From Micromussa lordhowensis (Eukaryota; Cnidaria; Anthozoa; Scleractinia; Lobophylliidae): a DNA stretch of 64,000 nucleotides. The first letter of the stretch is position 1. The number at the start of each line of letters is the position of its first letter. The translations under genes were made by a program, and so were the position numbers. The stretch covers positions 4,289,314 through 4,353,313 of the forward strand of contig OZ026595.1 of the NCBI GenBank assembly GCA_964020085.1, read 5' to 3'. The notes beneath the pieces were generated by a model. It saw nothing but the letters and a program-made list of their open reading frames with translations. It had not been told where the DNA came from and made no database searches. Positions 36,584 to 48,400 of the stretch are shown here, one piece after another.

Positions 36584-38554
36584 GAAAATGGCCGATTTAG
36601 GTGTCCTTGCCAAATTTGTCATAACTCGGCTCTGCGGACACTTATGGAGCCGCAGTTTGCAGCAAAATGTTGTGCTATGTTTGCACTTCAAGTGCATACT
36701 AATTAGGAGATGATGCCATTTGCGCCAGGGTGTTTTTGAAGCCCCTATAGTCGGCCTACTTTTTGAGCATTTTGCCTTGGTCCCCCCTTGGCAAAATCTC
36801 AGAAAATGGCCGATTTAGGTGTCCTTGCCAAATTTGTCATAACTCGGCTCTGCGGACACTTATGGAGCCGCAGTTTGCAGCAAAATGTTGTGCTATGTTT
36901 GCACTTCAAGTGCATACTAATTAGGAGATGATGCCATTTGCGCCAGGGTGTTTTTGAAGCCCCTATAGTCGGCCTACTTTTTTGAGCATTTTGCCTTGGT
37001 CCCCCCTTGGCAAAATCTCAGAAAATGGCCGATTTAGGTGTCCTTGCCAAATTTGTCATAACTCGGCTCTGCGGACACTTATGGAGCCGCAGTTTGCAGC
37101 AAAATGTTGTGCTATGTTTGCACTTCAAGTGCATACTAATTAGGAGATGATGCCATTTGCGCCAGGGTGTTTTTGAAGCCCCTATAGTCGGCCTACTTTT
37201 TTGAGCATTTTGCCTTGGTCCCCCCTTGGCAAAATCTCAGAAAATGGCCGATTTAGGTGTCCTTGCCAAATTTGTCATAACTCGGCTCTGCGGACACTTA
37301 TGGAGCCGCAGTTTGCAGCAAAATGTTGTGCTATGTTTGCACTTCAAGTGCATACTAATTAGGAGATGATGCCATTTGCGCCAGGGTGTTTTTGAAGCCC
37401 CTATAGTCGGCCTACTTTTTTGAGCATTTTGCCTTGGTCCCCCTTGGCAAAATCTCAGAAAATGGCCGATTTAGGTGTCCTTGCCAAATTTGTCATAACT
37501 CGGCTCTGCGGACACTTATGGAGCCGCAGTTTGCAGCAAAATGTTGTGCTATGTTTGCACTTCAAGTGCATACTAATTAGGAGATGATGCCATTTGCGCC
37601 AGGGTGTTTTTGAAGCCCCTATAGTCGGCCTACTTTTTTGAGCATTTTGCCTTGGTCCCCCCTTGGCAAAATCTCAGAAAATGGCCGATTTAGGTGTCCT
37701 TGCCAAATTTGTCATAACTCGGCTCTGCGGACACTTATGGAGCCGCAGTTTGCAGCAAAATGTTGTGCTATGTTTGCACTTCAAGTGCATACTAATTAGG
37801 AGATGATGCCATTTGCGCCAGGGTGTTTTTGAAGCCCCTATAGTCGGCCTACTTTTTTGAGCATTTTGCCTTGGTCCCCCCTTGGCAAAATCTCAGAAAA
37901 TGGCCGATTTAGGTGTCCTTGCCAAATTTGTCATAACTCGGCTCTGCGGACACTTATGGAGCCGCAGTTTGCAGCAAAATGTTGTGCTATGTTTGCACTT
38001 CAAGTGCATACTAATTAGGAGATGATGCCATTTGCGCCAGGGTGTTTTTGAAGCCCCTATAGTCGGCCTACTTTTTTGAGCATTTTGCCTTGGTCCCCCC
38101 TTGGCAAAATCTCAGAAAATGGCCGATTTAGGTGTCCTTGCCAAATTTGTCATAACTCGGCTCTGCGGACACTTATGGAGCCGCAGTTTGCAGCAAAATG
38201 TTGTGCTATGTTTGCACTTTAAGTGCATACTAATTAGGAGATGATGCCATTTGCGCCAGGGTGTTTTTGAAGCCCCTATAGTCGGCCTACTTTTTTGAGC
38301 ATTTTGCCTTGGTCCCCCCTTGGCAAAATCTCAGAAAATGCCGATTTAGGTGTCCTTGCCAAATTTGTCATAACTCGGCTCTGCGGACACTTATGGAGCC
38401 GCAGTTTGCAGCAAAATGTTGTGCTATGTTTGCACTTCAAGTGCATACTAATTAGGAGATGATGCCATTTGCGCCAGGGTGTTTTTGAAGCCCCTATAGT
38501 CGGCCTACTTTTTTGAGCATTTTGCCTTGGTCCCCCCTCCTTGGCAAAATCTCA
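36584..38554. repeat. Nine monomers containing a cluster of small indels
   Basis: Within 1.8 kb the array loses one T from the T6 run (36760-36764), one C from the C6 run (37439-37443) and one G at 38340 (ATGGCC to ATGCC), and gains TCC at 38538-38540. C106T also occurs at 38220. Monomer lengths are 218 (36584), 218 (37240) and 221 (38334). No indel was seen in about 25 kb on either side. The homopolymer bias fits an assembly seam or unpolished reads, but local damage is also possible. Confidence 0.93.
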
Positions 38555-40963
38555 GAAAATGGCCGATTTAGGTGTCCTTGCCAAATTTGTCATAACTCGG
38601 CTCTGCGGACACTTATGGAGCCGCAGTTTGCAGCAAAATGTTGTGCTATGTTTGCACTTCAAGTGCATACTAATTAGGAGATGATGCCATTTGCGCCAGG
38701 GTGTTTTTGAAGCCCCTATAGTCGGCCTACTTTTTTGAGCATTTTGCCTTGGTCCCCCCTTGGCAAAATCTCAGAAAATGGCCGATTTAGGTGTCCTTGC
38801 CAAATTTGTCATAACTCGGCTCTGCGGACACTTATGGAGCCGCAGTTTGCAGCAAAATGTTGTGCTATGTTTGCACTTCAAGTGCATACTAATTAGGAGA
38901 TGATGCCATTTGCGCCAGGGTGTTTTTGAAGCCCCTATAGTCGGCCTACTTTTTTGAGCATTTTGCCTTGGTCCCCCCTTGGCAAAATCTCAGAAAATGG
39001 CCGATTTAGGTGTCCTTGCCAAATTTGTCATAACTCGGCTCTGCGGACACTTATGGAGCCGCAGTTTGCAGCAAAATGTTGTGCTATGTTTGCACTTCAA
39101 GTGCATACTAATTAGGAGATGATGCCATTTGCGCCAGGGTGTTTTTGAAGCCCCTATAGTCGGCCTACTTTTTTGAGCATTTTGCCTTGGTCCCCCCTTG
39201 GCAAAATCTCAGAAAATGGCCGATTTAGGTGTCCTTGCCAAATTTGTCATAACTCGGCTCTGCGGACACTTATGGAGCCGCAGTTTGCAGCAAAATGTTG
39301 TGCTATGTTTGCACTTCAAGTGCATACTAATTAGGAGATGATGCCATTTGCGCCAGGGTGTTTTTGAAGCCCCTATAGTCGGCCTACTTTTTTGAGCATT
39401 TTGCCTTGGTCCCCCCTTGGCAAAATCTCAGAAAATGGCCGATTTAGGTGTCCTTGCCAAATTTGTCATAACTCGGCTCTGCGGACACTTATGGAGCCGC
39501 AGTTTGCAGCAAAATGTTGTGCTATGTTTGCACTTCAAGTGCATACTAATTAGGAGATGATGCCATTTGCGCCAGGGTGTTTTTGAAGCCCCTATAGTCG
39601 GTCTACTTTTTTGAGCATTTTGCCTTGGTCCCCACTTGGCAAAATCTCAGAAAATGGCCGATTTAGGTGTCCTTGCCAAATTTGTCATAACTCGGCTCTG
39701 CGGACACTTATGGAGCCGCAGTTTGCAGCAAAATGTTGTGCTATGTTTGCACTTCAAGTGCATACTAATTAGGAGATGATGCCATTTGCGCCAGGGTGTT
39801 TTTGAAGCCCCTATAGTCGGCCTACTTTTTTGAGCATTTTGCCTTGGTCCCCCCTTGGCAAAATCTCAGAAAATGGCCGATTTAGGTGTCCTTGCCAAAT
39901 TTGTCATAACTCGGCTCTGCGGACACTTATGGAGCCGCAGTTTGCAGCAAAATGTTGTGCTATGTTTGCACTTCAAGTGCATACTAATTAGGAGATGATG
40001 CCATTTGCGCCAGGGTGTTTTTGAAGCCCCTATAGTCGGCCTACTTTTTTGAGCATTTTGCCTTGGTCCCCCCTTGGCAAAATCTCAGAAAATGGCCGAT
40101 TTAGGTGTCCTTGCCAAATTTGTCATAACTCGGCTCTGCGGACACTTATGGAGCCGCAGTTTGCAGCAAAATGTTGTGCTATGTTTGCACTTCAAGTGCA
40201 TACTAATTAGGAGATGATGCCATTTGCGACAGGGTGTTTTTGAAGCCCCTATAGTCGGCCTACTTTTTTGAGCATTTTGCCTTGGTCCCCCCTTGGCAAA
40301 ATCTCAGAAAATGGCCGATTTAGGTGTCCTTGCCAAATTTGTCATAACTCGGCTCTGCGGACACTTATGGAGCCGCAGTTTGCAGCAAAATGTTGTGCTA
40401 TGTTTGCACTTCAAGTGCATACTAATTAGGAGATGATGCCATTTGCGCCAGGGTGTTTTTGAAGCCCCTATAGTCGGCCTACTTTTTTGAGCATTTTGCC
40501 TTGGTCCCCCCTTGGCAAAATCTCAGAAAATGGCCGATTTAGGTGTCCTTGCCAAATTTGTCATAACTCGGCTCTGCGGACACTTATGGAGCCGCAGTTT
40601 GCAGCAAAATGTTGTGCTATGTTTGCACTTCAAGTGCATACTAATTAGGAGATGATGCCATTTGCGCCAGGGTGTTTTTGAAGCCCCTATAGTCGGCCTA
40701 CTTTTTTGAGCATTTTGCCTTGGTCCCCCCTTGGCAAAATCTCAGAAAATGGCCGATTTAGGTGTCCTTGCCAAATTTGTCATAACTCGGCTCTGCGGAC
40801 ACTTATGGAGCCGCAGTTTGCAGCAAAATGTTGTGCTATGTTTGCACTTCAAGTGCATACTAATTAGGAGATGATGCCATTTGCGCCAGGGTGTTTTTGA
40901 AGCCCCTATAGTCGGCCTACTTTTTTGAGCATTTTGCCTTGGTCCCCCCTTGGCAAAATCTCA

Positions 40964-41620
40964 GAAAATGGCCGATTTAGGTGTCCTTGCCAAATTTGTC
41001 ATAACTCGGCTCTGCGGACACTTATGGAGCCGCAGTTTGCAGCAAAATGTTGTGCTATGTTTGCACTTCAAGTGCATACTAATTAGGAGATGATGCCATT
41101 TGCGCCAGGGTGTTTTTGAAGCCCCTATAGTCGACCTACTTTTTTGAGCATTTTGCCTTGGTCCCCCCTTGGCAAAATCTCAGAAAATGGCCGATTTAGG
41201 TGTCCTTGCCAAATTTGTCATAACTCGGCTCTGCGGACACTTATGGAGCCGCAGTTTGCAGCAAAATGTTGTGCTATGTTTGCACTTCAAGTGCATACTA
41301 ATTAGGAGATGATGCCATTTGCGCCAGGGTGTTTTTGAAGCCCCTATAGTCGGCCTACTTTTTTGAGCATTTTGCCTTGGTCCCCCCTTGGCAAAATCTC
41401 AGAAAATGGCCGATTTAGGTGTCCTTGCCAAATTTGTCATAACTCGGCTCTGCGGACACTTATGGAGCCGCAGTTTGCAGCAAAATGTTGTGCTATGTTT
41501 GCACTTCAAGTGCATACTAATTAGGAGATGATGCCATTTGCGCCAGGGTGTTTTTTAAGCCCCTATAGTCGACCTACTTTTTTGAGCATTTTGCCTTGGT
41601 CCCCCCTTGGCAAAATCTCA
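40964..41620. repeat. Three-monomer variant block, copy 1
   Basis: A monomer with G171A (41134) is followed by a consensus monomer and then by one with G155T and G171A (41556, 41572). The same three-monomer pattern recurs at 59360-60016, 18,396 bases or exactly 84 monomers to the right. Upstream C142A (40229) and downstream G155T (42432) have no partner at the same offset, so the shared block is at most about 2.2 kb. Confidence 0.85.
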
Positions 41621-42277
41621 GAAAATGGCCGATTTAGGTGTCCTTGCCAAATTTGTCATAACTCGGCTCTGCGGACACTTATGGAGCCGCAGTTTGCAGC
41701 AAAATGTTGTGCTATGTTTGCACTTCAAGTGCATACTAATTAGGAGATGATGCCATTTGCGCCAGGGTGTTTTTGAAGCCCCTATAGTCGGCCTACTTTT
41801 TTGAGCATTTTGCCTTGGTCCCCCCTTGGCAAAATCTCAGAAAATGGCCGATTTAGGTGTCCTTGCCAAATTTGTCATAACTCGGCTCTGCGGACACTTA
41901 TGGAGCCGCAGTTTGCAGCAAAATGTTGTGCTATGTTTGCACTTCAAGTGCATACTAATTAGGAGATGATGCCATTTGCGCCAGGGTGTTTTTGAAGCCC
42001 CTATAGTCGGCCTACTTTTTTGAGCATTTTGCCTTGGTCCCCCCTTGGCAAAATCTCAGAAAATGGCCGATTTAGGTGTCCTTGCCAAATTTGTCATAAC
42101 TCGGCTCTGCGGACACTTATGGAGCCGCAGTTTGCAGCAAAATGTTGTGCTATGTTTGCACTTCAAGTGCATACTAATTAGGAGATGATGCCATTTGCGC
42201 CAGGGTGTTTTTGAAGCCCCTATAGTCGGCCTACTTTTTTGAGCATTTTGCCTTGGTCCCCCCTTGGCAAAATCTCA

Positions 42278-42496
42278 GAAAATGGCCGATTTAGGTGTCC
42301 TTGCCAAATTTGTCATAACTCGGCTCTGCGGACACTTATGGAGCCGCAGTTTGCAGCAAAATGTTGTGCTATGTTTGCACTTCAAGTGCATACTAATTAG
42401 GAGATGATGCCATTTGCGCCAGGGTGTTTTTTAAGCCCCTATAGTCGACCTACTTTTTTGAGCATTTTGCCTTGGTCCCCCCTTGGCAAAATCTCA
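42278..42496. repeat. Monomer with G155T and G171A
   Basis: This copy has the same double variant as the monomers at 41402-41620 and 59798-60016 (changes at 42432 and 42448). Unlike those two, the monomer two units upstream is consensus at base 171. It lies four monomers after the first and 80 before the third. Confidence 0.9.
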
Positions 42497-45400
42497 GAAA
42501 ATGGCCGATTTAGGTGTCCTTGCCAAATTTGTCATAACTCGGCTCTGCGGACACTTATGGAGCCGCAGTTTGCAGCAAAATGTTGTGCTATGTTTGCACT
42601 TCAAGTGCATACTAATTAGGAGATGATGCCATTTGCGCCAGGGTGTTTTTGAAGCCCCTATAGTCGGCCTACTTTTTTGAGCATTTTGCCTTGGTCCCCC
42701 CTTGGCAAAATCTCAGAAAATGGCCGATTTAGGTGTCCTTGCCAAATTTGTCATAACTCGGCTCTGCGGACACTTATGGAGCCGCAGTTTGCAGCAAAAT
42801 GTTGTGCTATGTTTGCACTTCAAGTGCATACTAATTAGGAGATGATGCCATTTGCGCCAGGGTGTTTTTGAAGCCCCTATAGTCGGCCTACTTTTTTGAG
42901 CATTTTGCCTTGGTCCCCCCTTGGCAAAATCTCAGAAAATGGCCGATTTAGGTGTCCTTGCCAAATTTGTCATAACTCGGCTCTGCGGACACTTATGGAG
43001 CCGCAGTTTGCAGCAAAATGTTGTGCTATGTTTGCACTTCAAGTGCATACTAATTAGGAGATGATGCCATTTGCGCCAGGGTGTTTTTGAAGCCCCTATA
43101 GTCGGCCTACTTTTTTGAGCATTTTGCCTTGGTCCCCCCTTGGCAAAATCTCAGAAAATGGCCGATTTAGGTGTCCTTGCCAAATTTGTCATAACTCGGC
43201 TCTGCGGACACTTATGGAGCCGCAGTTTGCAGCAAAATGTTGTGCTATGTTTGCACTTCAAGTGCATACTAATTAGGAGATGATGCCATTTGCGCCAGGG
43301 TGTTTTTGAAGCCCCTATAGTCGGCCTACTTTTTTGAGCATTTTGCCTTGGTCCCCCCTTGGCAAAATCTCAGAAAATGGCCGATTTAGGTGTCCTTGCC
43401 AAATTTGTCATAACTCGGCTCTGCGGACACTTATGGAGCCGCAGTTTGCAGCAAAATGTTGTGCTATGTTTGCACTTCAAGTGCATACTAATTAGGAGAT
43501 GATGCCATTTGCGCCAGGGTGTTTTTGAAGCCCCTATAGTCGGCCTACTTTTTTGAGCATTTTGCCTTGGTCCCCCCTTGGCAAAATCTCAGAAAATGGC
43601 CGATTTAGGTGTCCTTGCCAAATTTGTCATAACTCGGCTCTGCGGACACTTATGGAGCCGCAGTTTGCAGCAAAATGTTGTGCTATGTTTGCACTTCAAG
43701 TGCATACTAATTAGGAGATGATGCCATTTGCGCCAGGGTGTTTTTGAAGCCCCTATAGTCGGCCTACTTTTTTGAGCATTTTGCCTTGGTCCCCCCTTGG
43801 CAAAATCTCAGAAAATGGCCGATTTAGGTGTCCTTGCCAAATTTGTCATAACTCGGCTCTGCGGACACTTATGGAGCCGCAGTTTGCAGCAAAATGTTGT
43901 GCTATGTTTGCACTTCAAGTGCATACTAATTAGGAGATGATGCCATTTGCGCCAGGGTGTTTTTGAAGCCCCTATAGTCGGCCTACTTTTTTGAGCATTT
44001 TGCCTTGGTCCCCCCTTGGCAAAATCTCAGAAAATGGCCGATTTAGGTGTCCTTGCCAAATTTGTCATAACTCGGCTCTGCGGACACTTATGGAGCCGCA
44101 GTTTGCAGCAAAATGTTGTGCTATGTTTGCACTTCAAGTGCATACTAATTAGGAGATGATGCCATTTGCGCCAGGGTGTTTTTGAAGCCCCTATAGTCGG
44201 CCTACTTTTTTGAGCATTTTGCCTTGGTCCCCCCTTGGCAAAATCTCAGAAAATGGCCGATTTAGGTGTCCTTGCCAAATTTGTCATAACTCGGCTCTGC
44301 GGACACTTATGGAGCCGCAGTTTGCAGCAAAATGTTGTGCTATGTTTGCACTTCAAGTGCATACTAATTAGGAGATGATGCCATTTGCGCCAGGGTGTTT
44401 TTGAAGCCCCTATAGTCGGCCTACTTTTTTGAGCATTTTGCCTTGGTCCCCCCTTGGCAAAATCTCAGAAAATGGCCGATTTAGGTGTCCTTGCCAAATT
44501 TGTCATAACTCGGCTCTGCGGACACTTATGGAGCCGCAGTTTGCAGCAAAATGTTGTGCTATGTTTGCACTTCAAGTGCATACTAATTAGGAGATGATGC
44601 CATTTGCGCCAGGGTGTTTTTGAAGCCCCTATAGTCGGCCTACTTTTTTGAGCATTTTGCCTTGGTCCCCCCTTGGCAAAATCTCAGAAAATGGCCGATT
44701 TAGGTGTCCTTGCCAAATTTGTCATAACTCGGCTCTGCGGACACTTATGGAGCCGCAGTTTGCAGCAAAATGTTGTGCTATGTTTGCACTTCAAGTGCAT
44801 ACTAATTAGGAGATGATGCCATTTGCGCCAGGGTGTTTTTGAAGCCCCTATAGTCGGCCTACTTTTTTGAGCATTTTGCCTTGGTCCCCCCTTGGCAAAA
44901 TCTCAGAAAATGGCCGATTTAGGTGTCCTTGCCAAATTTGTCATAACTCGGCTCTGCGGACACTTATGGAGCCGCAGTTTGCAGCAAAATGTTGTGCTAT
45001 GTTTGCACTTCAAGTGCATACTAATTAGGAGATGATGCCATTTGCGCCAGGGTGTTTTTGAAGCCCCTATAGTCGGCCTACTTTTTTGAGCATTTTGCCT
45101 TGGTCCCCCCTTGGCAAAATCTCAGAAAATGGCCGATTTAGGTGTCCTTGCCAAATTTGTCATAACTCGGCTCTGCGGACACTTATGGAGCCGCAGTTTG
45201 CAGCAAAATGTTGTGCTATGTTTGCACTTCAAGTGCATACTAATTAGGAGATGATGCCATTTGCGCCAGGGTGTTTTTGAAGCCCCTATAGTCGGCCTAC
45301 TTTTTTGAGCATTTTGCCTTGGTCCCCCCTTGGCAAAATCTCAGAAAATGGCCGATTTAGGTGTCCTTGCCAAATTTGTCATAACTCGGCTCTGCGGACA

Positions 45401-48400
45401 CTTATGGAGCCGCAGTTTGCAGCAAAATGTTGTGCTATGTTTGCACTTCAAGTGCATACTAATTAGGAGATGATGCCATTTGCGCCAGGGTGTTTTTGAA
45501 GCCCCTATAGTCGGCCTACTTTTTTGAGCATTTTGCCTTGGTCCCCCCTTGGCAAAATCTCAGAAAATGGCCGATTTAGGTGTCCTTGCCAAATTTGTCA
45601 TAACTCGGCTCTGCGGACACTTATGGAGCCGCAGTTTGCAGCAAAATGTTGTGCTATGTTTGCACTTCAAGTGCATACTAATTAGGAGATGATGCCATTT
45701 GCGCCAGGGTGTTTTTGAAGCCCCTATAGTCGGCCTACTTTTTTGAGCATTTTGCCTTGGTCCCCCCTTGGCAAAATCTCAGAAAATGGCCGATTTAGGT
45801 GTCCTTGCCAAATTTGTCATAACTCGGCTCTGCGGACACTTATGGAGCCGCAGTTTGCAGCAAAATGTTGTGCTATGTTTGCACTTCAAGTGCATACTAA
45901 TTAGGAGATGATGCCATTTGCGCCAGGGTGTTTTTGAAGCCCCTATAGTCGGCCTACTTTTTTGAGCATTTTGCCTTGGTCCCCCCTTGGCAAAATCTCA
46001 GAAAATGGCCGATTTAGGTGTCCTTGCCAAATTTGTCATAACTCGGCTCTGCGGACACTTATGGAGCCGCAGTTTGCAGCAAAATGTTGTGCTATGTTTG
46101 CACTTCAAGTGCATACTAATTAGGAGATGATGCCATTTGCGCCAGGGTGTTTTTGAAGCCCCTATAGTCGGCCTACTTTTTTGAGCATTTTGCCTTGGTC
46201 CCCCCTTGGCAAAATCTCAGAAAATGGCCGATTTAGGTGTCCTTGCCAAATTTGTCATAACTCGGCTCTGCGGACACTTATGGAGCCGCAGTTTGCAGCA
46301 AAATGTTGTGCTATGTTTGCACTTCAAGTGCATACTAATTAGGAGATGATGCCATTTGCGCCAGGGTGTTTTTGAAGCCCCTATAGTCGGCCTACTTTTT
46401 TGAGCATTTTGCCTTGGTCCCCCCTTGGCAAAATCTCAGAAAATGGCCGATTTAGGTGTCCTTGCCAAATTTGTCATAACTCGGCTCTGCGGACACTTAT
46501 GGAGCCGCAGTTTGCAGCAAAATGTTGTGCTATGTTTGCACTTCAAGTGCATACTAATTAGGAGATGATGCCATTTGCGCCAGGGTGTTTTTGAAGCCCC
46601 TATAGTCGGCCTACTTTTTTGAGCATTTTGCCTTGGTCCCCCCTTGGCAAAATCTCAGAAAATGGCCGATTTAGGTGTCCTTGCCAAATTTGTCATAACT
46701 CGGCTCTGCGGACACTTATGGAGCCGCAGTTTGCAGCAAAATGTTGTGCTATGTTTGCACTTCAAGTGCATACTAATTAGGAGATGATGCCATTTGCGCC
46801 AGGGTGTTTTTGAAGCCCCTATAGTCGGCCTACTTTTTTGAGCATTTTGCCTTGGTCCCCCCTTGGCAAAATCTCAGAAAATGGCCGATTTAGGTGTCCT
46901 TGCCAAATTTGTCATAACTCGGCTCTGCGGACACTTATGGAGCCGCAGTTTGCAGCAAAATGTTGTGCTATGTTTGCACTTCAAGTGCATACTAATTAGG
47001 AGATGATGCCATTTGCGACAGGGTGTTTTTGAAGCCCCTATAGTCGGCCTACTTTTTTGAGCATTTTGCCTTGGTCCCCCCTTGGCAAAATCTCAGAAAA
47101 TGGCCGATTTAGGTGTCCTTGCCAAATTTGTCATAACTCGGCTCTGCGGACACTTATGGAGCCGCAGTTTGCAGCAAAATGTTGTGCTATGTTTGCACTT
47201 CAAGTGCATACTAATTAGGAGATGATGCCATTTGCGCCAGGGTGTTTTTGAAGCCCCTATAGTCGGCCTACTTTTTTGAGCATTTTGCCTTGGTCCCCCC
47301 TTGGCAAAATCTCAGAAAATGGCCGATTTAGGTGTCCTTGCCAAATTTGTCATAACTCGGCTCTGCGGACACTTATGGAGCCGCAGTTTGCAGCAAAATG
47401 TTGTGCTATGTTTGCACTTCAAGTGCATACTAATTAGGAGATGATGCCATTTGCGCCAGGGTGTTTTTGAAGCCCCTATAGTCGGCCTACTTTTTTGAGC
47501 ATTTTGCCTTGGTCCCCCCTTGGCAAAATCTCAGAAAATGGCCGATTTAGGTGTCCTTGCCAAATTTGTCATAACTCGGCTCTGCGGACACTTATGGAGC
47601 CGCAGTTTGCAGCAAAATGTTGTGCTATGTTTGCACTTCAAGTGCATACTAATTAGGAGATGATGCCATTTGCGCCAGGGTGTTTTTGAAGCCCCTATAG
47701 TCGGCCTACTTTTTTGAGCATTTTGCCTTGGTCCCCCCTTGGCAAAATCTCAGAAAATGGCCGATTTAGGTGTCCTTGCCAAATTTGTCATAACTCGGCT
47801 CTGCGGACACTTATGGAGCCGCAGTTTGCAGCAAAATGTTGTGCTATGTTTGCACTTCAAGTGCATACTAATTAGGAGATGATGCCATTTGCGCCAGGGT
47901 GTTTTTGAAGCCCCTATAGTCGGCCTACTTTTTTGAGCATTTTGCCTTGGTCCCCCCTTGGCAAAATCTCAGAAAATGGCCGATTTAGGTGTCCTTGCCA
48001 AATTTGTCATAACTCGGCTCTGCGGACACTTATGGAGCCGCAGTTTGCAGCAAAATGTTGTGCTATGTTTGCACTTCAAGTGCATACTAATTAGGAGATG
48101 ATGCCATTTGCGCCAGGGTGTTTTTGAAGCCCCTATAGTCGGCCTACTTTTTTGAGCATTTTGCCTTGGTCCCCCCTTGGCAAAATCTCAGAAAATGGCC
48201 GATTTAGGTGTCCTTGCCAAATTTGTCATAACTCGGCTCTGCGGACACTTATGGAGCCGCAGTTTGCAGCAAAATGTTGTGCTATGTTTGCACTTCAAGT
48301 GCATACTAATTAGGAGATGATGCCATTTGCGCCAGGGTGTTTTTGAAGCCCCTATAGTCGGCCTACTTTTTTGAGCATTTTGCCTTGGTCCCCCCTTGGC

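Noticed and set aside
41528..41743. Open reading frame of 71 residues, identical at 42404-42619 and 59924-60139
   Set aside because: All three arise from one substitution, G155T, that changes TGA to TTA in the satellite. Identical copies reflect array homogenisation, not gene conservation; all end at the normal TAG of the next unit.
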